Origin: Nomia melanderi
Lineage: Eukaryota; Arthropoda; Insecta; Hymenoptera; Halictidae
Length of the DNA stretch: 64,000 nucleotides
NCBI RefSeq assembly: GCF_051020985.1
Contig: NW_027475130.1
Location: forward strand, 11,674,001-11,738,000
Direction of reading: 5' to 3'
Position 1 is the stretch's first letter. The number at the start of each line of letters is the position of its first letter. The position numbers and the translations under genes are program-made. This document shows, one piece after another, positions 10,646 through 20,954 of the stretch. Below the pieces are notes generated by a model that had not been told where the DNA came from, did no database searches, and worked only from the letters and a program-made list of their open reading frames with translations.

Positions 10646-13045
10646 CTGTCGTTTTCTCGGCCCCTGGTGGTCCGAGGTCGTTCCCGCTGCACAGATTCAT
10701 GCGCCAGGGCCTCCTACAGACAATGCACTTTGGTTTATTGCGCTATCTCTAATAGCACCCGAGATATCACCATATACATATTGGATTTTCCCCTGACCCT
10801 GAGTGTCCGGCCCCATGAGACGGTGGTTTTCTCGGCCCCTGGTGGTCCGAGGTCGTTCCAGCTCCACAGATTCATGCGCTATGGCCTCCTACAGACAATG
10901 CACTATGATTTATTGCGCTATCTTTAATAGCACCCGAGATATCACCAGATATATATTGGATTTTCCCCTGACCCTGAGTGTCCGGCCCCATGAGGCGGTA
11001 GTTTTCTCGGCCCCTGGTGGTCCGAGGTCGTTCCCGCTGCACAGATTCATGCGCCAGGGCCTCCTACAGACAATGCACTTTGATTTATTGCGCTATCTGT
11101 AATAGCACCCGAGATATCACCAGATATATATTGGATTTTACCCTGACCCTGGGTGTCCGGCCCCATGAGACTGTGGTTTTTTCGGCCCCTGATGGTCCGA
11201 GGTCGTTCCCGCTGCACAGATTCATGCGCCAGGGCCTCCTACAGACAATGCACTTTGATTTATTGCGCTATCTGTAATAGCACCCGAGATATCAGCAAAT
11301 ATATATTGGATTTTTCACTGACCCTGATTGTCCGGCCCCATGAGACGGTCGTTTTCTCGGCCCCTGGTGGTCCGAGGTCGTTCCCGCTGCACAGATTCAT
11401 GCGCCAGGGCCTCCTGCAGATAATTCACTTTGGTTTATTGCGCTATCTCTAATAGCACCCGAGATATCACCAGATATATATTGGATTTTCCCCTGACCCT
11501 GAGTGTCCGGCCCCATGAGACGGTGGATTTCTCGGCCCATGGTGGTCCAAGGTCGTTCCCGCTGCACAGATTCATGCGCCAGGGCCTCCTACAGACAATG
11601 CACTTTGATTTATTGCGCTATCTGTAATAGCACCCGAGATATCAGCAGATATATATTGGATTTTTCACTGACCCTGAGTGTCCGGCCCCATGAGACGGTC
11701 GTTTTCTCGGCCCCTGGTGGTCCGAGGTCGTTCCCGCTGCACAGATTCATGCGCCAGGGCCTCCTGCAGATAATTCACTTTGGTTTATTGCGCTATCTCT
11801 AATAGCACCCGAGATATCACCAGATATATATTGGGTTTTCCCCTGACCCTGAGTGTCCGGCCCCATGAGACTGTGTTTTTCTCGGCCCCTGGTGGTCCGA
11901 GGTCGTTCCCGCTGCACAGATTCATGCGCCAGGGCCTCCTACAGACAATGCAGTTTGATTTATTGCGCTATCTGTAATAGCACCCGAGATATCACCGGAT
12001 ATAAATTGGATTTTCCCCTGACCCTGAGTGTCCGGCCCCATGAGACGGTGGTTTTCTCGGCCCCTGGTGGTCCGATGTCGTTCTCGCTGCACAGGTTCAT
12101 GCGCCAGGGTCTCCTACAGACAATGCACTTCGATTTATTGCGCTATCTGTAATAGCACCCGAGATATCACCACATATATATTGGATTTTTCACTGACCCT
12201 GAGTGTCCAGCCCCATGAGACGGTGGTTTTCTCGGTCCCTGGTGTTCCGAGGTCGTTCCCGCTGCTCAGATTCATGCGCCAGGGCCTCCTACAGGCAATG
12301 CACTTTGATTTATTGCGCTATCTGTAATAGCACCCGAGATATAACCGGATATATATTGGATTTTCCCCTGACCCTGAGTGTCCGGCCCCATGAGACGGTG
12401 GTTTTCTCGGCCCCTGGTGGTCTGATGTCGTTCCCGCTGCACAGGTTCATGCGCCAGGGTCTCCTACAGACAATGCACTTTGATTTATTGCGCTATCTGT
12501 CATAGCACCCGAGATATCACCACATATATATTGGATTTTTCACTGACCCTGAGTGTCCAGCCCCATGAGACGGTGGTTTTCTCGGTCCCTGGTGTTCCGA
12601 GGTCGTTCCCGCTGCACAGATTCATGCGCCAGGGCCTCCTACAGACAATGCACTTTGATTTATTGCGCTATCTCTAATAGCACCCGAAATATCACCAGAT
12701 ATATATTGGATTTTCCCCTGACCCTGAGTGTCCGGCCCCATGAGACTGTGGTTTTCTCGGCCCCTGGTGGTCCGAGGTCGTTCCCGCTGCACAGATTCAT
12801 GCGCCAGGGCCTCCTACAGACAATGCACTTTGGTTTATTGCGCTATCTCTAATAGCACCCGAGATGTCACCAGATATATATTGGATTTTTCCCTGACCCT
12901 GACAATCCGGCCCCATGAGACGGTGATTTTCTCGGCCCCTAGTGGTCCGAGGTCGATCCCGCTGCACAGATTCATGCGCCAGGGCCTCCTGCAGACAATG
13001 CACTTTGATTTATTTCGCTATCTCTAATAGCACCCGAGATATCAC
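10646..13045 (+). repeat. 2.4-kb segment, copy 2
   Basis: This copy matches 3,821-6,220 at +6,825 bp, with the same order of private variants, including CTGTCATAGC at 12,497 and GATATAACCGGATATATATTGG near 12,340 (compare 5,515). No indel separates the copies. Its middle part is also shared with the third copy beginning near 13,820, at an offset of 2,625 bp (15 monomers). Confidence 0.87.
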
Positions 13046-13229
13046 CAGATATATATTGGATTTTCCCCTGACCCTGAGTGTCCGGCACCATGAGACGGTG
13101 GTTTTCTCGTCCCCTGGTGCTCCGAGGTCGTTCCCGCTGCACATATTCATGCGCCAGGGCCCCCTGCAGATAATTCACTTTGGTTTAGTGCGCTATCTGT
13201 AAGAGCAGCCGAGATGTCACCAGATATAT

Positions 13230-13285
13230 GCTGGATTTTTACATGACATTAGGTGACGGATTCCGAATATCTGTAATTTTCTCGG
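13230..13285 (+). repeat. Divergent internal block, first copy
   Basis: Between GATTTT and TTTTCTCGG the common monomer has CCCCTGACCCTGAGTG then TCCGGCCCCATGAGACGG. This monomer instead has TACATGACATTAGG then TGACGGATTCCGAATATC and TGTAA. Both versions are 46 bases from GATTTT to the end of CTCGG, so the change is substitution only. About 35 copies occur in the window, near 13,251, 19,551, 21,651, 23,751, 30,050, 30,750, 33,548, 34,248, 35,473, 36,348, 36,876, 37,401, 38,276, 38,626, 39,326, 39,676, 40,551, 41,601, 42,301, 43,001, 43,701, 44,226, 45,101, 45,801, 48,951, 49,476, 50,177, 53,501, 59,276, 59,800, 60,851, 61,375, 62,601, 63,126 and 63,476. The outer bases are linked to ATGCTGG or TTGCTGG on the left and often to GGCCACTGG on the right. 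Confidence 0.9.
13260..13268. other. ATTCCGAAT dyad in the divergent block
   Basis: ATTC-C-GAAT is a perfect 4+1+4 inverted repeat present in nearly every divergent-block copy and absent from the common block. It could be a protein site; that is inference from symmetry and conservation alone. Confidence 0.6.
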
Positions 13286-13819
13286 CGCCTGGTGGTCCGA
13301 GGTCGTTCCTGCTGCACAGATTAATACGCTAGGCCCTCCTGCAGATAATTCACTTTGGTTTATTGCGCTATCTCTAATAGCACTCGAGATATCACCAGAT
13401 ATATATTGGATTTTTCCCAGACCCTGACAGTCCGGCCCCATGTGTCGGTGGTTTTCTCGGCCCCTGGTGGTTCGAGGTCGTTCCCGCTGCTCAGATTAAT
13501 ACGCTAGGCCCTCCTGCAGATAATTCACTTTGGTATATTGCGCTATCTCTAATAGCACCCGTGATATCAAAAGATATATATTGGAGAATTCCTTGACCCT
13601 GACAGTCCGGCCCCATGTGTCGATGTTTTTCTCGGTCCCTGGTGGTCCGAGGTCGATCCCGCTGCACAGATCCATGCGCCAGGGCATCCTATAGATAATT
13701 CACTTTGGTTTACTGCGCTATCTCTAATAGCACTCGAGATATCACCAGATATATATTGGATTTTCCCCTGACCCTGAGTGTCCGGCCCCATGAGGCGGTA
13801 GTTTTCTCGGCCCCTGGTG

Positions 13820-16059
13820 GTCCGAGGTCGTTCCCGCTGCACAGATTCATGCGCCAGGGCCTCCTACAGACAATGCACTTTGATTTATTGCGCTATCTGT
13901 AATAGCACCCGAGATATCAGCAAATATATATTGGATTTTTCACTGACCCTGATTGTCCGGCCCCATGAGACGGTCGTTTTCTCGGCCCCTGGTGGTCCGA
14001 GGTCGTTCCCGCTGCACAGATTCATGCGCCAGGGCCTCCTGCAGATAATTCACTTTGGTTTATTGCGCTATCTCTAATAGCACCCGAGATATCACCAGAT
14101 ATATATTGGATTTTCCCCTGACCCTGAGTGTCCGGCCCCATGAGACGGTGGATTTCTCGGCCCATGGTGGTCCAAGGTCGTTCCCGCTGCACAGATTCAT
14201 GCGCCAGGGCCTCCTACAGACAATGCACTTTGATTTATTGCGCTATCTGTAATAGCACCCGAGATATCAGCAGATATATATTGGATTTTTCACTGACCCT
14301 GAGTGTCCGGCCCCATGAGACGGTCGTTTTCTCGGCCCCTGGTGGTCCGAGGTCGTTCCCGCTGCACAGATTCATGCGCCAGGGCCTCCTGCAGATAATT
14401 CACTTTGGTTTATTGCGCTATCTCTAATAGCACCCGAGATATCACCAGATATATATTGGGTTTTCCCCTGACCCTGAGTGTCCGGCCCCATGAGACTGTG
14501 TTTTTCTCGGCCCCTGGTGGTCCGAGGTCGTTCCCGCTGCACAGATTCATGCGCCAGGGCCTCCTACAGACAATGCAGTTTGATTTATTGCGCTATCTGT
14601 AATAGCACCCGAGATATCACCGGATATAAATTGGATTTTCCCCTGACCCTGAGTGTCCGGCCCCATGAGACGGTGGTTTTCTCGGCCCCTGGTGGTCCGA
14701 TGTCGTTCTCGCTGCACAGGTTCATGCGCCAGGGTCTCCTACAGACAATGCACTTCGATTTATTGCGCTATCTGTAATAGCACCCGAGATATCACCACAT
14801 ATATATTGGATTTTTCACTGACCCTGAGTGTCCAGCCCCATGAGACGGTGGTTTTCTCGGTCCCTGGTGTTCCGAGGTCGTTCCCGCTGCTCAGATTCAT
14901 GCGCCAGGGCCTCCTACAGGCAATGCACTTTGATTTATTGCGCTATCTGTAATAGCACCCGAGATATAACCGGATATATATTGGATTTTCCCCTGACCCT
15001 GAGTGTCCGGCCCCATGAGACGGTGGTTTTCTCGGCCCCTGGTGGTCTGATGTCGTTCCCGCTGCACAGGTTCATGCGCCAGGGTCTCCTACAGACAATG
15101 CACTTTGATTTATTGCGCTATCTGTCATAGCACCCGAGATATCACCACATATATATTGGATTTTTCACTGACCCTGAGTGTCCAGCCCCATGAGACGGTG
15201 GTTTTCTCGGTCCCTGGTGTTCCGAGGTCGTTCCCGCTGCACAGATTCATGCGCCAGGGCCTCCTACAGACAATGCACTTTGATTTATTGCGCTATCTCT
15301 AATAGCACCCGAAATATCACCAGATATATATTGGATTTTCCCCTGACCCTGAGTGTCCGGCCCCATGAGACTGTGGTTTTCTCGGCCCCTGGTGGTCCGA
15401 GGTCGTTCCTGCTGCACAGATTCATGCGCCAGGGCCTCCTACAGACAATGCACTTTGGTTTATTGCGCTATCTCTAATAGCACCCGAGATGTCACCAGAT
15501 ATATATTGGATTTTTCCCTGACCCTGACAATCCGGCCCCATGAGACGGTGATTTTCTCGGCCCCTAGTGGTCCGAGGTCGATCCCGCTGCACAGATTCAT
15601 GCGCCAGGGCCTTCTGCAGACAATGCACTTTGATTTATTTCGCTATCTCTAATAGCACCCGAGATATCACCTGATATATATTGTATTTTTCCCTGACCCT
15701 GACAGTCCGGCCGCATGAGACGGAGATTTTCTCGGCCCATGCTGGTCCGAGGTCGATCCCGCTGCACAGATTCATGCGCGAGGGCCTCCAAAAGACAATA
15801 AACTTTGATTCATTGCGCTATCTCTAATAGCACCCTAGATATCACCAGATAAATATTGGATTTTTCCTTGACCCTGACAGTCCGGCCCCATGTGTCGATG
15901 TTTTTCTCGGCCCCTGGTGGTCCGAGGTCGTTCCCGCTGCACAGATTCGTGCGCCAGGGCCTCCTACAGACAAGGCACTATGATTTATTGCGCTATCTTT
16001 AATAGCAGCCGAGATATCACCAGATATATATTGGATTTTCCCCTGACCCTGAGTGTCCG
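13820..16059 (+). repeat. 2.2-kb segment, copy 3 of about 4,370-6,609
   Basis: This block matches 4,370-6,609 at +9,450 bp (54 monomers) and the copy near 11,195-13,045 at +2,625 bp. The left limit is uncertain because neighbouring monomers are alike; the right limit is where GGCACCATG (6,609) faces GGCCCCATG (16,059). Noticed private changes are TTCCTGCTGC at 15,407, CTTCTGCAG at 15,611 and ATAAACTTTG at 15,798. Confidence 0.82.
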
Positions 16060-16703
16060 GCCCCATGAGACGGTGGTTTTCTCGGCCCCTGGTGGTCCGA
16101 GGTGGTTCTCGCGCCACAGATTTATGCGCCAGGGCCTCCTGCAGACAATGCACTTTGATTTATTTCGCTATCTCTAATAGCACACGAGATATCACCAGAT
16201 ATATATTGGATTTTTCCCTGACCCTGACAGTCCGGCCCAATGAGACGGTGATTTTCTCGGCCCCCGGTGGTCCGAGGTCGATCCCGCTGCACAGATTCAT
16301 GCGCCAGGGCATCCTATAGATAATTCACTTTGGTTTATAGCGCTATCTCTAATAGCACCAGAGATATCACCAGATATATATTGGATTTTTCCCTGACCCT
16401 GACAATCCGGCCCCATGAGACGGTGATTTTCTCGGCCCCTGGTGGTCCGAGGCCGATCCCGCTGCAAAGATTAATGCGCCAGGGCCTCCTGCAGACAATG
16501 CACTTTGATTTATTTCGCTATCTCTAATAGCACCCGAGATATCACCAGATATATATTGGATTTTTCACTGACCCTGAGTGTCCAGCCCCATGAGACGGTG
16601 GTTTTCTCGGTCCCTGGTGTTCCGAGGTCGTTCCCGCTGCACAGATTCATGCGCCAGGGCCTCCTACAGACAATGCACTTTGATTTATTGCGCTATCTCT
16701 AAT
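16060..16703 (+). repeat. Segment related to 8,535-9,178
   Basis: At an offset of 7,525 bp (43 monomers) this stretch follows the third to sixth monomers of the eight-monomer unit: GGTGGTTCTCGCG, CGGCCCAATGAGACGG, the TTTATAGCGC monomer (16,333), GGCCGATCCCGCTGCAAAG and CCAGCCCCATGAGACGG. After 16,703 the order changes, with a CATATACATATTGG monomer following directly. Confidence 0.78.
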
Positions 16704-18350
16704 AGCACCCGAGATATCACCATATACATATTGGATTTTCCCCTGACCCTGAGTGTCCGGCCCCATGAGACGGTGGTTTTCTCGGCCCCTGGTGGTCCGA
16801 GGTCGTTCCCGCTGCACATATTCATGCGCCAGGGCCTCCTACAGACAATGCACTTTGGTTTATTGCGCCATCTCTAATAGCACCCGTGATATCAAAAGAT
16901 ATATATTGGATAATTCCTTGACCCTGACAGTCCGGCCCCATGTGTCGATGTTTTTCTCGGTCCCTGGTGGTCCGAGGTCGATCCCGCTGCACAGATCCAT
17001 GCGCCAGGGCATCCTATAGATAATTCACTTTGGTTTATTGCGCTATCTCTAATAGCACTCGAGATATCACCAGATATATATTGGATTTTCTCCAGACCCT
17101 GAGTGTCCGGCCCCATGTGTCGGTGGTTTTCTCGGCCCCTGGTGGTCCGTGGTCGATCCCGCGGCACAGATTTATGCGCCAGGGCCTCCTGCAGACAATG
17201 CACTTTGATTTATTTCGCTATCTCTAATAGCACCCGAGATATCACCAGATATATATTGGATTTTTCCCTGACCCTGACAGTCCGGCCGCATGAGACGGAG
17301 ATTTTCTCGGCCCATGCTGGTCCGAGGTCGATCCCGCTGCACAGATTCATGCGCCAGGGCCTCCAAAAGACAATGCACTTTGATTCATTGCGCTATCTCT
17401 AATAGCACCCGAGATATCACCAGATAAATATTGGATTTTTCCTTGACCCTGACAGTCCGGCCCCATGTGTCGATGTTTTTCTCTGTCCCTCGTGGTCCGA
17501 GGTCGATCCCGCTGCACAGATTTATGCGCCAGGGCATCCTATAGATAATGCACTTTGATTTATTGCGCTATCTCTAATAGCACCCGAGATATCACCAGAT
17601 GTATATTGCATTTTTGCCTGACCCTGACAGTCCGGCCTCATGAGAAAGTGATTTTCTCGGCCCCTGGTGGTCCGAATTCGATCCCGCTGCACAGATTCAT
17701 GCGCCAGGGCCTCCTACAGACGATGCACTTTGATTTATTGCGCTCTCTGTAATAGCACCCGAGATATCACCATATACATATTGGACTTTCCCCTGACCCT
17801 GAGTGTCCGGCCCCATGAGACGGTGGTTCTCTCGGCCCCTGGTGGTCCGAGGTCGTTCCCGCTGCACAGATTCGTGCGCTAGGGCCTCCTACAGACAATG
17901 CACTATGATTTATTGCGCTATCTTTAATAGCACCCGAGATATCACCAGATATATATTGTATTTTCCCCTGACCCTGAGTGTCCGGCCCCATGAGAAGGTG
18001 GTTGTATCGCCCCTGGTGGTCCGAGGTCGTTCCCGCTGCACAGATTCATGCGCCAGGGCCTCCTACAGACAATGCACTTTGATTTATTGCGCTATCTCTA
18101 ATAGCACCCGAGATATCACCAGATATATATTGGATTTTCCCCTGACCCTGAGTGTCCGGCCCCATGAGACGGTGGTTTTCTCGGCCCATGGTGGTCCAAG
18201 GTCGTTCCCGCTGCACAGATTCATGCGCCAGGGCCTCCTGCAGACAATGCACTTTGATTTATTGCGCTATCTGTGATAGCACCCGAGATATCAGCAGATA
18301 TATATTGGATTTTTCACTGACCCTGAGTGTCCGGCCCCATGAGACGGTCG
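16704..18350 (+). repeat. Mosaic of short recombined segments
   Basis: About nine monomers whose closest relatives lie in different places. 16,881-17,060 resembles 13,556-13,735, sharing CCCGTGATATCAAAAGATAT. 17,240-17,500 resembles the CCATGCTGG and GTGTCGATG monomers of the eight-monomer unit. 17,700-17,990 resembles 2,840-3,120. A few variants seem private, for example GATGTATATTGCAT near 17,599 and GAGAAAGTG at 17,642. This looks like repeated strand exchange among array segments. Confidence 0.72.
18003..18012 (+). other. One-base deletion at monomer position 159-160
   Basis: The usual TTTTCTCGGCCCC is TTGTATCGCCCC here, one base shorter. The 175-bp register shifts by one from this point. 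The loss removes a stop from the local reading path and creates a 157-codon open frame (17,803-18,276, plus strand), the longest in the window, which is an artefact of the frameshift. Confidence 0.9.
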
Positions 18351-19204
18351 TTTTCTCGGCCCCTGGTGGTCCGAGGTCGTTCCCGCTGCACAGATTCATG
18401 CGCCAGGGCCTCCTGCAGATAATTCACTTTGGTTTATTGCGCTATCTCTAATAGCACCCGAGATATCACCAGATATATATTGGGTTTTCCCCTGACCCTG
18501 AGTGTCCGGCACCATGAGACGGTGGTTTTCTCGGCCCCTGGTGGTCCGACGTCGTTCCCGCTGCACAGATTCGTGAGCCAGGGCCTCCTACAGACAATGC
18601 ACTATGATTTATTGCGCTATCTTTAATAGCACCAGAGATATCACCAGATATATATTGGATTTTCCCCTGACCCTGAGTGTCCGGCCCCATGAGACGGTGG
18701 TTTTCTCGGCCCCTGGTGGTCCGAGGTGGTTCTCGCGGCACAGATTTATGCGCCAGGGCCTCCTGCAGACAATGCACTTTGATTTATTTCGCTATCTCTA
18801 ATAGCACACGAGATATCACCAGATATATATTGGATTTTTCCCTGACCCTGACAGTCCGGCCCAATGAGACGGTGATTTTCTCGGCCCCCGGTGGTCCGAG
18901 GTCGATCGCGCTGCACAGATTCATGCGCCAGGGCATCCTATAGATAATTCACTTTGGTTTATAGCGCTATCTCTAATAGCACCCGAGATATCACCAGATA
19001 TATATTGGATTTTTCCCTGACCCTGACAATCCGGCCCCATGAGACGGTTATTTTCTCGGCCCCTGGTGGTCCGAGGCCGATCCCGCTGCAAAGATTCATG
19101 CGCCAGGGCCTCCTGCAGACAATGCACTTTGATTTATTTCGCTATCTCTAATAGCACCCGAGATATCACCAGATATATATTGGATTTTTCACTGACCCTG
19201 AGTG
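18350..19204 (+). repeat. Ten-monomer-offset repeat, copy 1
   Basis: About 850 bp that recur at 20,100-20,954, an offset of 1,750 bp. Shared private variants include ATTGGGTTTTCC, GGTCCGACGTCG (18,544/20,294), ACCAGAGATATC, TCGATCGCGCT and ACGGTTATTTTC. Differences are few, for example GGCACCATG versus GGCCCCATG and GTGAGCCAGG versus GTGCGCCAGG. Confidence 0.83.
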
Positions 19205-20099
19205 TCCAGCCCCATGAGACGGTGGTTTTCTCGGTCCCTGGTGTTCCGAGGTCGTTCCCGCTGCACAGATTCATGCGCCAGGGCCTCCTACAGACAATGC
19301 ACTTTGATTTATTGCGCTATCTCTAATAGCACCCGAAATATCACCAGATATATATTGGATTTTCCCCTGACCCTGAGTGTCCGGCCCCATGAGACGGTGG
19401 TTTTCTCGGCCCCTGGTGCTCCGAGGTCGTTCCCGCTGCACATATTCATGCGCCAGGGCCCCCTGCAGATAATTCACTTTGGTTTAGTGCGCTATCTGTA
19501 AGAGCACCCGAGATGTCACCAGATATATGCTGGATTTTTACATGACATTAGGTGACGGATTCCGAATATCTGTAATTTTCTCGGCGCCTGGTGGTCCGAG
19601 GTCGTTCCTGCTGCACAGATTAATACGCTAGGCCCTCCTGCAGATAATTCACTTTGGTTTATTGCGCTATCTCTAATAGCACTCGAGATATCACCAGATA
19701 TATATTGGATTTTTCCCAGACCCTGACAGTCCGGCCCCATGTGTCGGTGGTTTTCTCGGCCCCTGGTGGTCCGAGGTCGTTCCCGCTGCACAGATTCATG
19801 CGCCAGGGCCTCCTACAGACAATGCACTTTGATTTATTGCGCTATCTGTAATAGCACCCGAGATATCACCAGATATATATTGGATTTTCCCCTGACCCTG
19901 AGTGTCCGGCCCCATGAGACGGTGGTTTTCTCGGCCCCTGGTGGTCCGAGGTCGTTCCCGTTGCACAGATTCATGCGCCAGGGCCTCCTACAGACAATGC
20001 ACTTTGATTTATTGCGCTATCTGTAATAGCACCAGAGATATCAGCAGATATATATTGAATTATTAACTGACCCTGAGTGTCCAGCCCCATGAGACGGTA
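19205..20099 (+). repeat. Monomers between the ten-monomer-offset copies
   Basis: The first monomers follow the CCAGCCCCATGAGACGG type. 19,430-19,740 repeats the unusual 13,130-13,440 arrangement: CATATTCATGCGCC, TTTAGTGCGC, CTGTAAGAGC, then the divergent block at 19,551. The last monomer has ATTGAATTATTAACTGACC (about 20,054), which recurs at 22,154. Confidence 0.78.
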
Positions 20100-20954
20100 G
20101 TTTTCTCGGCCCCTGGTGGTCCGAGGTCGTTCCCGCTGCACAGATTCATACGCCAGGGCCTCCTGCAGATAATTCACTTTGGTTTATTGCGCTATCTCTA
20201 ATAGCACCCGAGATATCACCAGATATATATTGGGTTTTCCCCTGACCCTGAGTGTCCGGCCCCATGAGACGGTGGTTTTCTCGGCCCCTGGTGGTCCGAC
20301 GTCGTTCCCGCTGCACAGATTCGTGCGCCAGGGCCTCCTACAGACAATGCACTATGATTTATTGCGCTATCTTTAATAGCACCAGAGATATCACCAGATA
20401 TATATTGGATTTTCCCCTGACCCTGAGTGTCCGGCCCCATGAGACGGTGGTTTTCTCGGCCCCTGGTGGTCCGAGGTGGTTCTCGCGGCACAGATTTATG
20501 CGCCAGGGCCTCCTGCAGACAATGCACTTTGATTTATTTCGCTATCTCTAATAGCACACGAGATATCACCAGATATATATTGGATTTTTCCCTGACCCTG
20601 ACAGTCCGGCCCAATGAGACGGTGATTTTCTCGGCCCCCGGTGGTCCGAGGTCGATCGCGCTACACAGATTCATGCGCCAGGGCATCCTATAGATAATTC
20701 ACTTTGGTTTATAGCGCTATCTCTAATAGCACCCGAGATATCACCAGATATATATTGGATTTTTCCCTGACCCTGACAATCCGGCCCCATGAGACGGTTA
20801 TTTTCTCGGCCCCTGGTGGTCCGAGGCCGATCCCGCTGCAAAGATTCATGCGCCAGGGCCTCCTGCAGACAATGCACTTTGATTTATTTCGCTATCTCTA
20901 ATAGCACCCGAGATATCACCAGATATATATTGGATTTTTCACTGACCCTGAGTG
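20100..20954 (+). repeat. Ten-monomer-offset repeat, copy 2
   Basis: Second copy of 18,350-19,204. It ends where AGTGACCGGC replaces AGTGTCCAGC (20,951). The TTTATAGCGC monomer is present at 20,708, matching 18,958. Confidence 0.83.

Larger units (their letters stand above)
13046..13819 (+). repeat. Junction monomers with the first divergent-block copy
   Basis: Four to five atypical monomers separate long copied segments. They show TTTAGTGCGC with CTGTAAGAGCAGCC (13,184-13,209), GGCCCCCTGCAG (13,158), TTAATACGCTAGGCC (13,321 and 13,496), TCAGATT in place of ACAGATT (13,490) and GTGATATCAAAAGATATATA (13,561). The monomer near 13,230-13,285 carries the divergent block described separately. Similar monomers recur at 19,470-19,740 and 21,570-21,850, and the GATATCAAAAG monomer recurs at 16,884. 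Confidence 0.8.

Noticed and set aside
13240..13285. Possible CENP-B box in the divergent block
   Set aside because: The reverse strand has TTCGGAATCCG, which shares only TTCG with the core NTTCGNNNNANNCGGGN; the required A and CGGG are absent. No full match was seen in common monomers either.
13469..13479. RNA polymerase III B-box-like GGTTCGAGGTC, also at 34,991
   Set aside because: It is a single C-to-T change of the standard GGTCCGAGGTC, found in only two monomers noticed, with no convincing A box at a proper distance and no tRNA fold.
17803..18276. 157-codon plus-strand open frame, the longest in the window
   Set aside because: It exists only because a one-base deletion near 18,009 joins two frames of the same monomer. 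Its translation repeats the frame-by-frame readings of ordinary monomers, and no start signal, domain or codon bias supports a gene.
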